64,000 nt of DNA. Source: Cupriavidus taiwanensis (GTDB taxonomy: Bacteria > Pseudomonadota > Gammaproteobacteria > Burkholderiales > Burkholderiaceae). The translations under genes were made by a program, and so were the position numbers. The notes below the pieces were generated by a model that was given only the letters and a program-made list of their open reading frames with translations, was not told where the DNA came from and ran no database searches. The stretch covers positions 2,178,734-2,242,733 of the forward strand of contig NZ_LT977070.1 of NCBI RefSeq assembly GCF_900250075.1. The letters are read 5' to 3'. This document shows positions 8,650 through 18,264 of this stretch, in pieces; position 1 is the first letter of the stretch, and each line of letters starts with the position of its first letter.

Positions 8650-9084
8650 ATGTTCCAACATATCCTGCTTCCCACCGACGGCTCGGAACTCTCCAAGAAA
8701 GCCATCAACGGCGGTCTGGAGCTCGCCAAGGCCATCGGCGCGCGCGTCACGGCCTATGTCTGCCTGGAGGAATACCCGTACACGCCGTTCAGCGAAATCG
8801 TGGTCGAGGCCCCGCAGGCGTTCAAGGACCGCATCGAGAACCAGGCCAAGCTGTATCTGAAAGAGGTCGAAAACCTGGCCACGGCGGCCGGCGTGACCTT
8901 CGACGCCGACATGTCGACCTTTGCCGTGCCCTACCTCGGCATCATCGACGCCGCCGAGCGCCACGGCTGCGACGTCATCTTCATGGCCTCGCATGGCCGG
9001 CGCGGGCTGTCCGGCCTGCTGCTCGGCAGCGAGACGCAGAAGGTGCTGACGCATACCGACATTCCGGTGATCGTCTACCGCTGA
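8650..9084 (+). CDS. Universal stress protein, UspA family
   Basis: A 144-residue single Usp domain starting MFQHILLPTDGSELSKKAI. The nucleotide-binding region ends in ASHGRRGLSGLLLGSETQKV. It is a paralogue of the protein at 2363-2794: both share the LEEYPY/MEEYPY segment, IIDAAxRHxCDVIFMASHGRRGL and the final VYR. It has its own transcription unit, with a strong terminator 24 bp past the stop, between the LysR gene and the convergent M48 peptidase. The trigger for expression is unknown. Confidence 0.92.
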   Translation: MFQHILLPTDGSELSKKAINGGLELAKAIGARVTAYVCLEEYPYTPFSEIVVEAPQAFKDRIENQAKLYLKEVENLATAAGVTFDADMSTFAVPYLGIIDAAERHGCDVIFMASHGRRGLSGLLLGSETQKVLTHTDIPVIVYR

Positions 9085-9107
9085 ACCAAGGCGCCGCGCG
9101 CCAAGGC

Positions 9108-9148
9108 AAAACCGCCCGCACCGGCATGACCGGTGCGGGCGGTTTTTT
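9108..9148. terminator. Strong bidirectional terminator, usp / M48 peptidase
   Basis: A 15-bp stem AACCGCCCGCACCGG / CCGGTGCGGGCGGTT with loop CATGA, followed on the plus strand by TTTTTT and preceded by AAAA. It serves the convergent usp and M48 genes. Its GC core is nearly the same as the terminator at 32221-32257. Confidence 0.92.
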
Positions 9149-9163
9149 GCTTGCGCGGGCGGC

Positions 9164-9925
9164 TTACGACGCCTTGCTGATGCGCTGCTCGATATGCTTG
9201 GCGCGGTCTTCCGAGCCCGGGTGCGACGAGAACATGCTGGACTTGCCGCCGTCGAGCTTGGCCAGCTTCTGGAACGCCGTGACCAGGCCCTTGGTGCTGG
9301 CCTTGTTCTTGGTCAGCAGGTCGAAGGAATAGTCGTCGGCCGCGGTTTCCTGCGACTGCGAGAACTGCGCGTTGATCAGCTTCTCGCCCAGTTCGCCCAG
9401 CTGCGATTGCGACAGCGCCGCCACCGCGCCATTGCCGGCCGACGCTGCCGCGCCGCGCGCCGCGGTGGCGGTATAGGCCACCTGCATGGCCTTCTTGGTG
9501 TGGCCCAGTGCCACGTGGCCCAGTTCGTGGCCCAGCACGCCGCGCACCTCGTCGTCGGTCATCATGTCCATCAGGCCGCTGTAGACGCGCACGCAGCCAT
9601 TGGCCATGGCCCAGGCGTTGACGTCCTTGGTCAGGTAGACCTTGGCATTGACGTTGGGCACGTCGCTGTTCTTCAGCCCGCTCATGATCTTGACCAGGCG
9701 CTTGTTGTAGGTGCTGTTGGCAGCGGCGATCTTGTTGGTCTTGTCCGATTCGGCGCAGGCCTGGTCCGACAGGCTCTTGACGTCGGCGTCCGACAGCGTG
9801 GCCGCCTTGGCCAGCGAGGTGCCGGCGCTCAGCATGCCGTCGACATTGGTGGGCATGCCGCCGGAACAGCCGGCCAGCAGTGCCGCCGCGATGGCGCAGG
9901 AAGCGAGCGTGAAAGTTGCTTTCAT
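9164..9925 (-). CDS. M48 family metalloprotease, lipoprotein
   Basis: A 253-residue predicted lipoprotein: hydrophobic signal and lipobox LAGC with Cys20. The zinc site is HELGH (133-137), and Glu203 with Asp207 in QETAADD fits the third ligand region (ExxxD) of M48 peptidases. The group includes BepA/LoiP-like periplasmic proteases that check outer-membrane protein assembly; this one is short and lacks a TPR tail, so it is closer to the LoiP/YcaL size. The start MKATFTLASC was chosen because it gives a standard signal peptide. It shares a bidirectional terminator with the convergent usp. Confidence 0.88.
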   Translation of the reverse strand: MKATFTLASCAIAAALLAGCSGGMPTNVDGMLSAGTSLAKAATLSDADVKSLSDQACAESDKTNKIAAANSTYNKRLVKIMSGLKNSDVPNVNAKVYLTKDVNAWAMANGCVRVYSGLMDMMTDDEVRGVLGHELGHVALGHTKKAMQVAYTATAARGAAASAGNGAVAALSQSQLGELGEKLINAQFSQSQETAADDYSFDLLTKNKASTKGLVTAFQKLAKLDGGKSSMFSSHPGSEDRAKHIEQRISKAS

Positions 9926-10257
9926 GATGTTGTTCTGGGTGAAGTGGCTCGGAGAGTGCCGATAAAGGCTCCGGCACTTTAAGCCATCTGTCCGCGCCAG
10001 GGAATCACCCAAATGCTGCAAGCCGCCAGAAATGACAATTTATTGCATTTGGACAATCTCTCAGATCGAAGGGCGCAAAAAATGCGGCGGCCTTGGGCGT
10101 GTTTGCATCGATCCCGCAGCGAGACCGCGAGGTCCGGCGGCAGCCAGTCGCTCAATGCTGGGTGGCGCAATCGCACCGCAACAAACCTTTACAAATCCGT
10201 CCGTGAAATCTCAGACCGGTGCCCTAGCCTGTTCCCATGCTTTCGAGGGAGATGGCC
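9926..10257. other. Non-coding gap upstream of the M48 gene
   Basis: No convincing gene in these 332 bp. A 7-bp perfect inverted repeat, AGTGCCG (9955-9961) and CGGCACT (9972-9978), lies in the leader of the M48 gene. An AT-richer patch at about 10025-10065 probably carries its promoter, but no consensus pair was clear. Confidence 0.4.
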
Positions 10258-10407
10258 ATGCCTTCGTCAAGGGACACATTCAAATTGCGTCGACCTGGGC
10301 GTCGCACGATGAACTGGCACGACGTCGCCCTGATCGCGCTCGGATGGGTTGGCCTGTGTCTCGGCGTGGGGTGGACACTCTCCAAGGCCGCTGGCACTTT
10401 CGAGTGA
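10258..10407 (+). CDS. Small single-span membrane protein, 49 residues
   Basis: A short frame from ATG 10258 to TGA 10407. The product starts MPSSRDTFKLRRPGRRTMNW, with a basic segment, then one hydrophobic stretch VALIALGWVGLCLGVGWTL and a short polar end KAAGTFE. The positive-inside rule predicts the N-terminus in the cytoplasm. A good ribosome site (GAGGGAG) lies six bases before this ATG; two further in-frame ATGs at 10237 and 10252 are possible but less well placed. It stands alone between the M48 and aceA genes, reading toward the aceA terminator. Function unknown. The combination of ribosome site, charge pattern and one membrane span is why I call it real. Confidence 0.55.
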   Translation: MPSSRDTFKLRRPGRRTMNWHDVALIALGWVGLCLGVGWTLSKAAGTFE

Positions 10408-10461
10408 GTCGCCGGTACGCGCTCGGGCGCCAAGGCCATGTACGGCGGTCGCATTGGGAAT

Positions 10462-10498
10462 AAAAAATCGCGCCGTCCCTGAGAGAGAGAACGGCGCG
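10462..10498 (-). terminator. Intrinsic terminator of aceA
   Basis: Stem CGCGCCGT (10469-10476) / ACGGCGCG (10491-10498) with a GAGA-rich loop. The plus-strand A-run at 10462-10467 gives the U-run on the minus transcript. A second GC-rich inverted repeat (CCCGCCGG / CCGGCGGG, about 10549-10568) lies between it and the aceA stop. Confidence 0.85.
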
Positions 10499-10579
10499 TC
10501 GCCTAAAAGGGAGAGCGTGATGGTCGCACGCCCTCCCGATCCCGCCGGACCCACGAGCCGGCGGGAGTGACCAGGAGAG

Positions 10580-11875
<1,296 letters not shown>

Positions 11876-12212
11876 GGTCGCTCTCCTGAACGTGATTGGG
11901 AATGGCTGAGGATCTCGTGCTCGCCTGGCTCGGTCTGCGTCGTGTCGCCGCTGCGTTGACCGCTGTTTAGTGCGCGATGTCCTGTGTCTTATATAAGAGT
12001 GTAGAGAACGCTACCGCGTTGCAACAACCCCCAACCCAGCACGCCACCAAGATATATTTTTCTTTTAAATCATTGATTTGCAGAAAATATTCCACGATGC
12101 GGGACAGAATCTTCCATGATGAGAAATGGCGTTGTGCCCCGCAAACCGGACATTTTTGCGGTCCAAAACCTTTTTCCACATCGTGAAAAGCCGGCCGATG
12201 TGGCGCAAGCTG
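11876..12212. promoter_or_regulatory. aceA upstream region, AT-rich, with palindromes
   Basis: No gene in these 337 bp. The stretch at about 12050-12110 is strikingly AT-rich for this genome and holds the palindrome AAATCA-T-TGATTT (12067-12079), about 190 bp upstream of the aceA start. TATATAAG-like sequence near 11988-11996 (minus strand) could be a -10 region. An 8-bp inverted repeat CCACATCG (12176-12183) / CGATGTGG (12196-12203) follows the stop of the hydrolase gene. No consensus pair could be fixed. Confidence 0.4.
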
Positions 12213-13178
12213 CTAGCGGACGCGACAGGCCTGCAGCGCCGCCGAGGCCGGCGCGCCTTCGATATGGTCGACAAATTCGCCGACCATGGCCGCAAACCCC
12301 GCCGGGTCCGCCAGCGGCAGCCAGTGCTGCGCCGCCACGTTGCGGCGCCACAGCCGCGGGGTCCAGCGGTGCATGCCTTCTGTCACCGCGGGCTTTACGT
12401 AACGGTCATGCAGCGGCACGATCAGCTGCACCGGCGCATGTGCGGCACGGCGGCGTGGCGCGCGCAACACCGGCAGGATATTGGCGCGGTACAGGCGCAC
12501 GCCGTGGCAGCCGTCGGCGGTCTGGGTCGGATTCGGCCTGGCGCGCACGCCCTCGGTCAGGCGCAGGTAGCGCGGCCAGGCCCGGCTTAGCCAGAGCCGC
12601 CATGCCAGTTCTGGCAGCCACGGCAGGTGGAAGACGCCGATGTACCACGAGGCCATCAGCTGGCGCAGCGCCTGGCCGAGCGCCGCCAGCGAGCGCTGCC
12701 CGCGCAGTTCGCGCAGCGCGATGGCCGCGTGGTCCAGGCATGGGCCCGAGCAGGAAGTGAACGAGGCAATGCGCCCCTGCAGGCGGGGATCGGTGACGAA
12801 TTCCCAGCCCTGGATCGACCCCCAGTCGTGGCCGACCAGATGCACCGCGCGCCGCGGCGACACCGCGTCGATCACGGCGATGAAGTCGTCGGCCAGCTTT
12901 TGCAGCCGGTAGGCCGAGGTCGCCTGCGGGGCGGTCGAGCGCCCGGCGCCGCGCACGTCGTAGGCCACCACGTCGAAGCGCCCGGCCAGTTGCGCCGCCA
13001 CGGCGTGCCAGACGTCGCTGTTGTCGGGATAGCCGTGCACCAGCACGATGGTCGGCCGCGTCGGCCCGGGCGCGCCCCAGCGGGTAACGGCCAGGCGCAC
13101 GTCGCCGGCATCGATGCAGCACGTTTGCGGGGGAATTTGCTGCGGGACTTGCGGAGCATGCATGGCCGTCGGTTCCAT
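12213..13178 (-). CDS. Alpha/beta hydrolase, epoxide-hydrolase-like
   Basis: A 321-residue alpha/beta hydrolase. The oxyanion-hole motif is HGYP (48-51). The nucleophile elbow is GHDWGS (116-121), with Asp118 in place of the usual Ser. An Asp nucleophile in the sequence HDW is typical of epoxide hydrolases and haloalkane dehalogenases, so hydrolysis through an alkyl-enzyme ester is likely. The catalytic base should be the His in QHWLPL near the C-terminus. Translation may begin at Met1 or Met6; both give the same domain. It is a single gene between aceA and the GGCT-like gene. Substrate unknown. Confidence 0.82.
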   Translation of the reverse strand: MEPTAMHAPQVPQQIPPQTCCIDAGDVRLAVTRWGAPGPTRPTIVLVHGYPDNSDVWHAVAAQLAGRFDVVAYDVRGAGRSTAPQATSAYRLQKLADDFIAVIDAVSPRRAVHLVGHDWGSIQGWEFVTDPRLQGRIASFTSCSGPCLDHAAIALRELRGQRSLAALGQALRQLMASWYIGVFHLPWLPELAWRLWLSRAWPRYLRLTEGVRARPNPTQTADGCHGVRLYRANILPVLRAPRRRAAHAPVQLIVPLHDRYVKPAVTEGMHRWTPRLWRRNVAAQHWLPLADPAGFAAMVGEFVDHIEGAPASAALQACRVR

Positions 13179-13261
13179 CGTGCGATGTCATGGCCGGCCA
13201 TGCTACGCAAAAGCAAACGGCGCCGCGAATGGGCGCCGCCTGTTTGAAACGCGTACGGGAT

Positions 13262-13678
13262 TCAGGCCGCTGCCGTATCGCGGGCGCGGCGATAGCTTAC
13301 CCAGTCTCCGCTGTCGATGCGCGGCAGCGCGGCGGCCGCGGCGTCGGCCACCGGGTACAGCAGGCAGGCGACAGGCTGGCCCTTGTGCTGCACCGCCTGT
13401 TCCTCGCGCACGAACAGCGTGGCCTGGCCCGGATAGACCTCCTCGATCTCGTCCAGCACCGGCAGCAGGGCGTCGGCAATCTCGTAGATGTCGCCGACCA
13501 CCGGCCCGCCGCCGGCGTCCAGCACCAGGCCGGGATAAGTGCCGAAGTCATAAAGCCTGCCGGCCACCGTACCCGTGCCCAGCAGCGTGGGCGCGGCAAT
13601 GCCGTGGCGCAGGGCTGCGGCGTTCAGGTCGTTGACCTCGCCGGCGCGCAGCGTGCCATAGACGAAGACGCGCGGCAT
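13262..13678 (-). CDS. GGCT-like (AIG2 family) cyclotransferase
   Basis: A 138-residue protein with the cyclotransferase fold signature VYGTLRAGE at the N-terminus and an acidic segment DEIEEVYPG, where the catalytic Glu of the family is expected. The family turns gamma-glutamyl amino acids or amines into 5-oxoproline; bacterial small members are mostly uncharacterised. The ATG at 13678 is two bases after the stop of the RraA-like gene upstream, so the two are almost certainly co-translated. That coupling, together with the TPP enzyme and MFS carrier further upstream, suggests one transcript. Confidence 0.75.
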   Translation of the reverse strand: MPRVFVYGTLRAGEVNDLNAAALRHGIAAPTLLGTGTVAGRLYDFGTYPGLVLDAGGGPVVGDIYEIADALLPVLDEIEEVYPGQATLFVREEQAVQHKGQPVACLLYPVADAAAAALPRIDSGDWVSYRRARDTAAA

Positions 13679-13680
13679 GC

Positions 13681-14178
13681 TCAGCGCTCCAGCGCTTCGT
13701 CGGCGACCAGGATCCCGTCGACATCGACATAGATCCAGTTGCCCGGGCGCACCACCGCGCCCGGCATCTGCACCGTGACCTCGCTCTCGCCCACGTTGCG
13801 CTTCTGGCTCTTCTGCGGATGCGCGGCCAGCGCGCGGATGCCGATGTCGCACACGTCGAGTTCGGCGGTATCGCGGATGCAGCCGTTGACGACGATGCCG
13901 ACCCAGCCGTTCTTCTCCGCCAGCAAGCCCAGGTTGCCACCCACCAGCGCGCAGCGCAGCGAGCCGCCGCCGTCGACCACCAGCACGCGCCCGCGGCCCG
14001 GCGACTCCAGCGTGGCGCGCACCAGCGCGTTGTCTTCGAACACCTTGAGCGTCGCGGCCGGACCGGCAAACGCCGGCTGCTTGCCGAAGGCACGGAACAC
14101 CGGCGCCATCACGCGCAGCGTGCCGTCGGCAAGGCGGTCTTCATGCGCGTCGCACAGGTCGGTGGTGACGGGCTTCAT
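13681..14178 (-). CDS. rraA: RraA-like protein / HMG aldolase
   Basis: A 165-residue protein with the RraA fold: [10 protein letters not shown] at the start, [37 protein letters not shown] and [13 protein letters not shown]. coli RraA binds and inhibits RNase E. Other members are metal-dependent 4-hydroxy-4-methyl-2-oxoglutarate aldolases, which keep an Arg-Asp pair. This protein has [10 protein letters not shown], that is, the RD pair, so aldolase activity is possible. The gene sits between a TPP enzyme and a GGCT-like gene rather than with RNA genes. I keep the symbol for family membership only; the reaction is unproven. Confidence 0.78.
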   Translation of the reverse strand: MKPVTTDLCDAHEDRLADGTLRVMAPVFRAFGKQPAFAGPAATLKVFEDNALVRATLESPGRGRVLVVDGGGSLRCALVGGNLGLLAEKNGWVGIVVNGCIRDTAELDVCDIGIRALAAHPQKSQKRNVGESEVTVQMPGAVVRPGNWIYVDVDGILVADEALER

Positions 14179-14226
14179 CTCGGGTCTCCTGGTCGGTAAG
14201 AAAAAATACTGTCTGGCCGCGCAGCG

Positions 14227-15966
14227 TCATGGCTTCTGGCTCGCCAGCGCCTGCGCCCGGATCGCGCTCAGCGTGGTGCGCGGCGTGATCACGTCCGGGT
14301 CCACCTGGATTTCGATCAGCGTCGATACCGGCGCGGCCAGCGCCTCGCGCAATGCCGGCGCAAACGCCCCGGTGGCGGTCACGGTAACGCCGCGTGCCCC
14401 ATAGGCGCGCGCCAGCGCGGCAAAATCGGGATTGCGCAGCTCGGTGCCGGACACATGGGTCGGGTATTCGCGTTCCTGGTGCATGCGGATGGTGCCGTAC
14501 ATGCCGTTGTTGACGACGATGATGATGACCGGGGCGCCGTATTGCATCGACGTAGCAAGTTCCTGGCCATTCATCAGGAAGCAGCCGTCGCCCGCCAGTG
14601 CCACCACCGTGCGCTGCGGGAAAGCGATCTTGGCACCGACCGCCGCCGGCACGCCATAGCCCATCGCGCCGCTGGTCGGCGCCAGCTGGCCGCGTCCGCC
14701 GCTGGTGAACGGGCGATAGTGGAAATAGCGGTGCAGCCAGCCGGCATAGTTGCCGGCGCCGTTGGTCACCACCGCGTCGGCCGGCAGCATCTGGTCCAGC
14801 GTGCGGATGACCTCGGCCATGTCGACGCCCTGCGCCGTGAACGGCGGCGGCTGCAGGTAGCGTTCGTAATCGGCGTGCGCGGCTTCGGTCCAGTCTTGCC
14901 AGCGCGGCGCGGCCAGCGGCTGCAGGCCTGCCAGGCGCGCGGCGATGGCCGGCATCGAGGCCTGGATCATCAAATCGGCCTGGTAGACGCTGCCCAGCTC
15001 TTCCGCGCCGGCATGGACATGGACCAGCGTCTGCGCCGGCCGCGGCGCCGCGATCAGCGCGTAGCCGCCGGTGGTCATCTCGCCCAGGCGCGGGCCGATC
15101 GCGAGCACCAGGTCAGCGTTGCGGATACGCTCGGCCAGCGCGGGATTGATGCCGATGCCGACATCGCCGGCGTAGTTGGGATGGCGATTGTCGAACAGGT
15201 CCTGGCCGCGGAAGGCGCAGCCCACCGGCAGCGCGAAGCGCTCGGCAAAGGCCTGCAGGTCGGCGCACGCCTGCGGCGTCCAGCCGCTGCCGCCGGCCAG
15301 CACGAACGGGCGCTCGGCGGCCTGAAGCATTTCCGTCAATCGCGCCAGCTCGGCCTCGCCGGGCCAGGCCATGACGCGCTGGTAGGCCTGCAGCTGCGGC
15401 ACCGCGGCGGTTTGCGCCAGCATGTCTTCGGGCAGCGCCAGCACCACCGGGCCGGGACGGCCCGAAGTCGCGGTCTGGTAGGCGCGCGCGATGTATTCGG
15501 GAATGCGCTCGACCCGGTCGATCTGCGCCACCCACTTGGCCATCTGGCCGAACATGCGGCGGTAGTCGATTTCCTGGAAGGCCTCGCGGTCCATGAAGTC
15601 GGTACCGACCTGGCCGATGAACAGGATCATCGGGGTCGAGTCCTGGAACGCCGTATGCACGCCGATGCTGGCATTGGTGGCACCCGGCCCGCGCGTGCAG
15701 AAGGCAAGCCCGGGGCGGCCGGTCAGCTTGCCATAGGCCTCGGCCATCACCGCGGCCCCGCCCTCCTGCCGGCAGACGATGAAGCGCAGCTGGTCACGGC
15801 GGCGGTGGAAGCCGTCGAGCACTGCAAGGTAGCTCTCGCCCGGCACGCCGAAGGCCAGTTCGGCCCCGTGCGCCAGCAGCGCATCGACGAGGATATGGCC
15901 GCCCGGCAGCGGCGCGCCGCGATCGGTGTCTTCAGGCTGGGTGGCGTTGGCCGGCGTCGTTGGCAT
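14227..15966 (-). CDS. Thiamine-diphosphate enzyme, acetolactate synthase-like
   Basis: A 579-residue TPP enzyme with all three domains. The N-terminal domain has the activating Glu44 in FGVPGESYLAVL and the CRQEGGAAVMAEAYGKLTGR and CTRGPGATNA segments. The middle domain begins near ERPFVLAGGSGW. The C-terminal domain has the metal/diphosphate motif GDGCFLMNGQEL with the downstream NNGMYG. This is the large-subunit pattern of acetolactate synthases and related 2-oxoacid decarboxylases. No small regulatory subunit gene is adjacent, so it is probably a catabolic or specialised member, not the biosynthetic IlvB. It lies between an MFS gene (57 bp upstream) and the rraA-like gene (48 bp downstream). 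Confidence 0.85.
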   Translation of the reverse strand: MPTTPANATQPEDTDRGAPLPGGHILVDALLAHGAELAFGVPGESYLAVLDGFHRRRDQLRFIVCRQEGGAAVMAEAYGKLTGRPGLAFCTRGPGATNASIGVHTAFQDSTPMILFIGQVGTDFMDREAFQEIDYRRMFGQMAKWVAQIDRVERIPEYIARAYQTATSGRPGPVVLALPEDMLAQTAAVPQLQAYQRVMAWPGEAELARLTEMLQAAERPFVLAGGSGWTPQACADLQAFAERFALPVGCAFRGQDLFDNRHPNYAGDVGIGINPALAERIRNADLVLAIGPRLGEMTTGGYALIAAPRPAQTLVHVHAGAEELGSVYQADLMIQASMPAIAARLAGLQPLAAPRWQDWTEAAHADYERYLQPPPFTAQGVDMAEVIRTLDQMLPADAVVTNGAGNYAGWLHRYFHYRPFTSGGRGQLAPTSGAMGYGVPAAVGAKIAFPQRTVVALAGDGCFLMNGQELATSMQYGAPVIIIVVNNGMYGTIRMHQEREYPTHVSGTELRNPDFAALARAYGARGVTVTATGAFAPALREALAAPVSTLIEIQVDPDVITPRTTLSAIRAQALASQKP

Positions 15967-16023
15967 GGAAACGTTCCTCAGGCAAGCGGATTCGGAAAGC
16001 GGCGGGCGGACTGGCGGGCTCGT

Positions 16024-17286
16024 CTAGGCGGCCTCCGCCCGTGCCGTGGCCTGGCTGCGCGAGCGGTTGCCGTTGCCCACGGTCACCGCGGTGAAGATCG
16101 ACAGCAGCTGGAAGCCGCCGATCATGAAGAAGACCCAGGCCGGCAGCCTGGCGTCCATCAGCGCGCCGAAGAACAGCGGGCCACAGGCCAGGCCGATATC
16201 CAGCCCCGAGTAGACCACGCCGTAGACGCGCCCGGTGGCGCCGGCCGGGGCTGCCGCGCGCACCAGCAGGTCGCGCGAGGGCCCGGCGGTACCGGCGCCA
16301 AAGCCGATCACGCCCATCAGCACCGGCACCAGCAGCGCCGGCACCAGGTTCAGCCCCACCAGCACCGCCATCAGCCCCGACACAGTGAAGCTGACCGCGA
16401 TCAGCCGGTCATGGTTGCTGGTGCGGCTGGCGGCAAAGCCGCCGACAATCATGCCGCCGGCACTGCACAGCATGTAGACCGTGTACGACGCGGTCGCCAG
16501 CGTGAACGGCATGCCATAGAGGTAGGTCAGCGCGGTGGGCGCAAAGCTCTGGATGCCGGCGGCGGAGAACGTCGTCAGCAGGAAGAAGCCCCAGCACACC
16601 CACACCTGCGGCAGGCGCAGGAAGCCCAGCACGCTGCCGCCCGCCCCCGCGGCCCTGGCCGCGGGCCGGCCCACGGCGCCCTGAACTTCGCGCGGGTCCA
16701 GCACATGGCGCAGCGCCACCAGCACGGCCAGCACGATAAAGGCCACCGCCGAGGCCGCCGCCAGCGCCACGCGCCAGCTGGCCAGGTTGGCAATCGCCAC
16801 CAGGAACAGCGGCGCCGCCGCCCAGCCCAGGTTGCCGGAAATGCCGTGCACCGAGAACGCGTGCCCCAGCCGCGGCTGCGACACATGCTTGTTCAGCAGC
16901 GTGAAGTCGGCCGGGTGGAACACGCCATTGCCCAGGCCCGCCACCGCCGCGCCCAACAGCAGCCCCGCATAGCCGCCGCTGGCCGACAGCAGCAAGGCGG
17001 CGGCGCCCAGGCAGGCCAGCCCGCCGAACAGCACCGGCCGCGCGCCGAAGCGATCCACCACGAAGCCCGACGCGGTCTGCACCACCGCCGAGACCGCGAA
17101 AAACACCGTCATCAGCAGGCCCAGCTCGGCATAGCTGAGCCCGAACTCGGCCTTGATCCACGGGAACAGCGGCGCCAGCAGCAGGTGGTAGAAGTGCGAG
17201 ACCCCATGCGCCAGCCCCACCAGCCCGATCACCTGGGCGTCGTGGCGAAGGGAATTGGGCGTGGGTTCGAGGGTGGCGGTGGGCAT
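16024..17286 (-). CDS. MFS transporter
   Basis: A 420-residue carrier with about 12 hydrophobic segments in two halves. Loops such as VDRFGARPVLFGG after the second span match the MFS loop 2-3 signature. Translation is taken from MPTATLEPTP (17286), since the upstream extension has no membrane character. It heads a same-strand group: MFS, TPP enzyme, RraA-like, GGCT-like. The likely job is import of a small organic acid for that group, or export of its product; which one cannot be told. An intrinsic terminator for the upstream regulator separates it from the LytR-type gene. Confidence 0.85.
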   Translation of the reverse strand: MPTATLEPTPNSLRHDAQVIGLVGLAHGVSHFYHLLLAPLFPWIKAEFGLSYAELGLLMTVFFAVSAVVQTASGFVVDRFGARPVLFGGLACLGAAALLLSASGGYAGLLLGAAVAGLGNGVFHPADFTLLNKHVSQPRLGHAFSVHGISGNLGWAAAPLFLVAIANLASWRVALAAASAVAFIVLAVLVALRHVLDPREVQGAVGRPAARAAGAGGSVLGFLRLPQVWVCWGFFLLTTFSAAGIQSFAPTALTYLYGMPFTLATASYTVYMLCSAGGMIVGGFAASRTSNHDRLIAVSFTVSGLMAVLVGLNLVPALLVPVLMGVIGFGAGTAGPSRDLLVRAAAPAGATGRVYGVVYSGLDIGLACGPLFFGALMDARLPAWVFFMIGGFQLLSIFTAVTVGNGNRSRSQATARAEAA

Positions 17287-17331
17287 GGCGCTGGCGTTCG
17301 GAAGGACGATGCGGTGGGCTGGGCGGCGGGC

Positions 17332-17356
17332 AAAAAAATACGGGCCGAAGCCCGCA
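17332..17356 (-). terminator. Intrinsic terminator of the LytR-type gene
   Basis: On the minus strand: GCGGGC, a TTCG loop, GCCCGT, then ATTTTTTT (plus-strand A-run at 17332-17338). It lies 84 bp past the regulator's stop and upstream of the MFS start. Confidence 0.85.
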
Positions 17357-17439
17357 TCATAGAGGAAACCCCTGCCTGCCGCTGGCAGGGTGGCGGCCAC
17401 GCCGCCCCGCGCCGGCCGATCCGTGCGCCGCGCGGGCCT

Positions 17440-18264
17440 TCACATCTGCTTGAACAGGTGCGCGTACTGGCGCGCCACCGGCAGCAGTTCCGGGCGGTCG
17501 CGCAGCCGCAGCGAGAGCCGGCCCAGCGACTGGTTGACCGCGCTGGCGACGCAACTGATGTTGACCACGGTGCCGCGATGCACCTGCCAGAAGCGCTCGG
17601 GATCGAGCTGCTGCGTCAGCTCGCGCAGGCTGGTGCGGATCAGCGCCTCGCCGGCGCCCGAGACCACGTTGACGTACTTGTCGGTGGCTTCCAGGTAGAT
17701 CACTTCGTCGACCGGGATGATGCGCACCTCCTGCCCCACCAGCGCCTTGATAAAGCGCAGGTACTGGCGCTGCGGCGCGCCGGCCGCGCCCGGCGCGGCA
17801 TGCTCGAGCGATTCGAGGCGCGCCAGCAGCTGGCCGAGCCGGTCGGTGTCGGCCACCGCGGCCTCGTCATCGTCGTCTTCCGCTTCCGTCGAATCGGACA
17901 GCCGGGCCTTCAGGCGCTGCACGGTCGCTTCCAGCCGTTCGCGCTGCACTGGCTTGAGCACGTAGTCGACCGCGGCGCGCTCGAAGGCCTCCAGCGCAAA
18001 CTGGTCGTAGGCGGTGACGAACACCACCAGCGGCGGCGCATCGAATTCGATCAGTTCGCGCGCCACGTCCATGCCGCTCATGCCAGGCATGCGGATATCG
18101 AGGAAGGCCACGCGCGGCTGGTGTTCGCGCGCCGCCGCCAGCGCGGCCACGCCGTCGTGGACCACGGACACGACCCGCGCCTCGGGCCACAGGGCCGCCA
18201 GTTCGGATTCCAGCACGCGTGCGAGCAGCGCTTCGTCGTCGGCAATCAGCAGGGTCGGGGTCAT
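17440..18264 (-). CDS. LytTR-family response regulator (AlgR-like)
   Basis: A 274-residue two-domain regulator. The receiver domain spans residues 1-115: acidic pair Asp9-Asp10 in LLIADDE, phospho-acceptor Asp56 in FLDIRMPG and Lys104 in DYVLKPV. An acidic linker with DDDDE follows, then a C-terminal LytTR DNA-binding domain (about 165-270) with IIPVDEVIYLEATDKYVNVV and ERFWQVHRGTVVN. The start MTPTLLIADDE fits the domain; a GTG at 18330 would add 22 residues, including HAPHAP repeats, and has the better ribosome site (AGCAGG). It is paired with the sensor kinase 119 bp upstream. The target genes are unknown. Confidence 0.88.
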   Translation of the reverse strand: MTPTLLIADDEALLARVLESELAALWPEARVVSVVHDGVAALAAAREHQPRVAFLDIRMPGMSGMDVARELIEFDAPPLVVFVTAYDQFALEAFERAAVDYVLKPVQRERLEATVQRLKARLSDSTEAEDDDDEAAVADTDRLGQLLARLESLEHAAPGAAGAPQRQYLRFIKALVGQEVRIIPVDEVIYLEATDKYVNVVSGAGEALIRTSLRELTQQLDPERFWQVHRGTVVNISCVASAVNQSLGRLSLRLRDRPELLPVARQYAHLFKQM

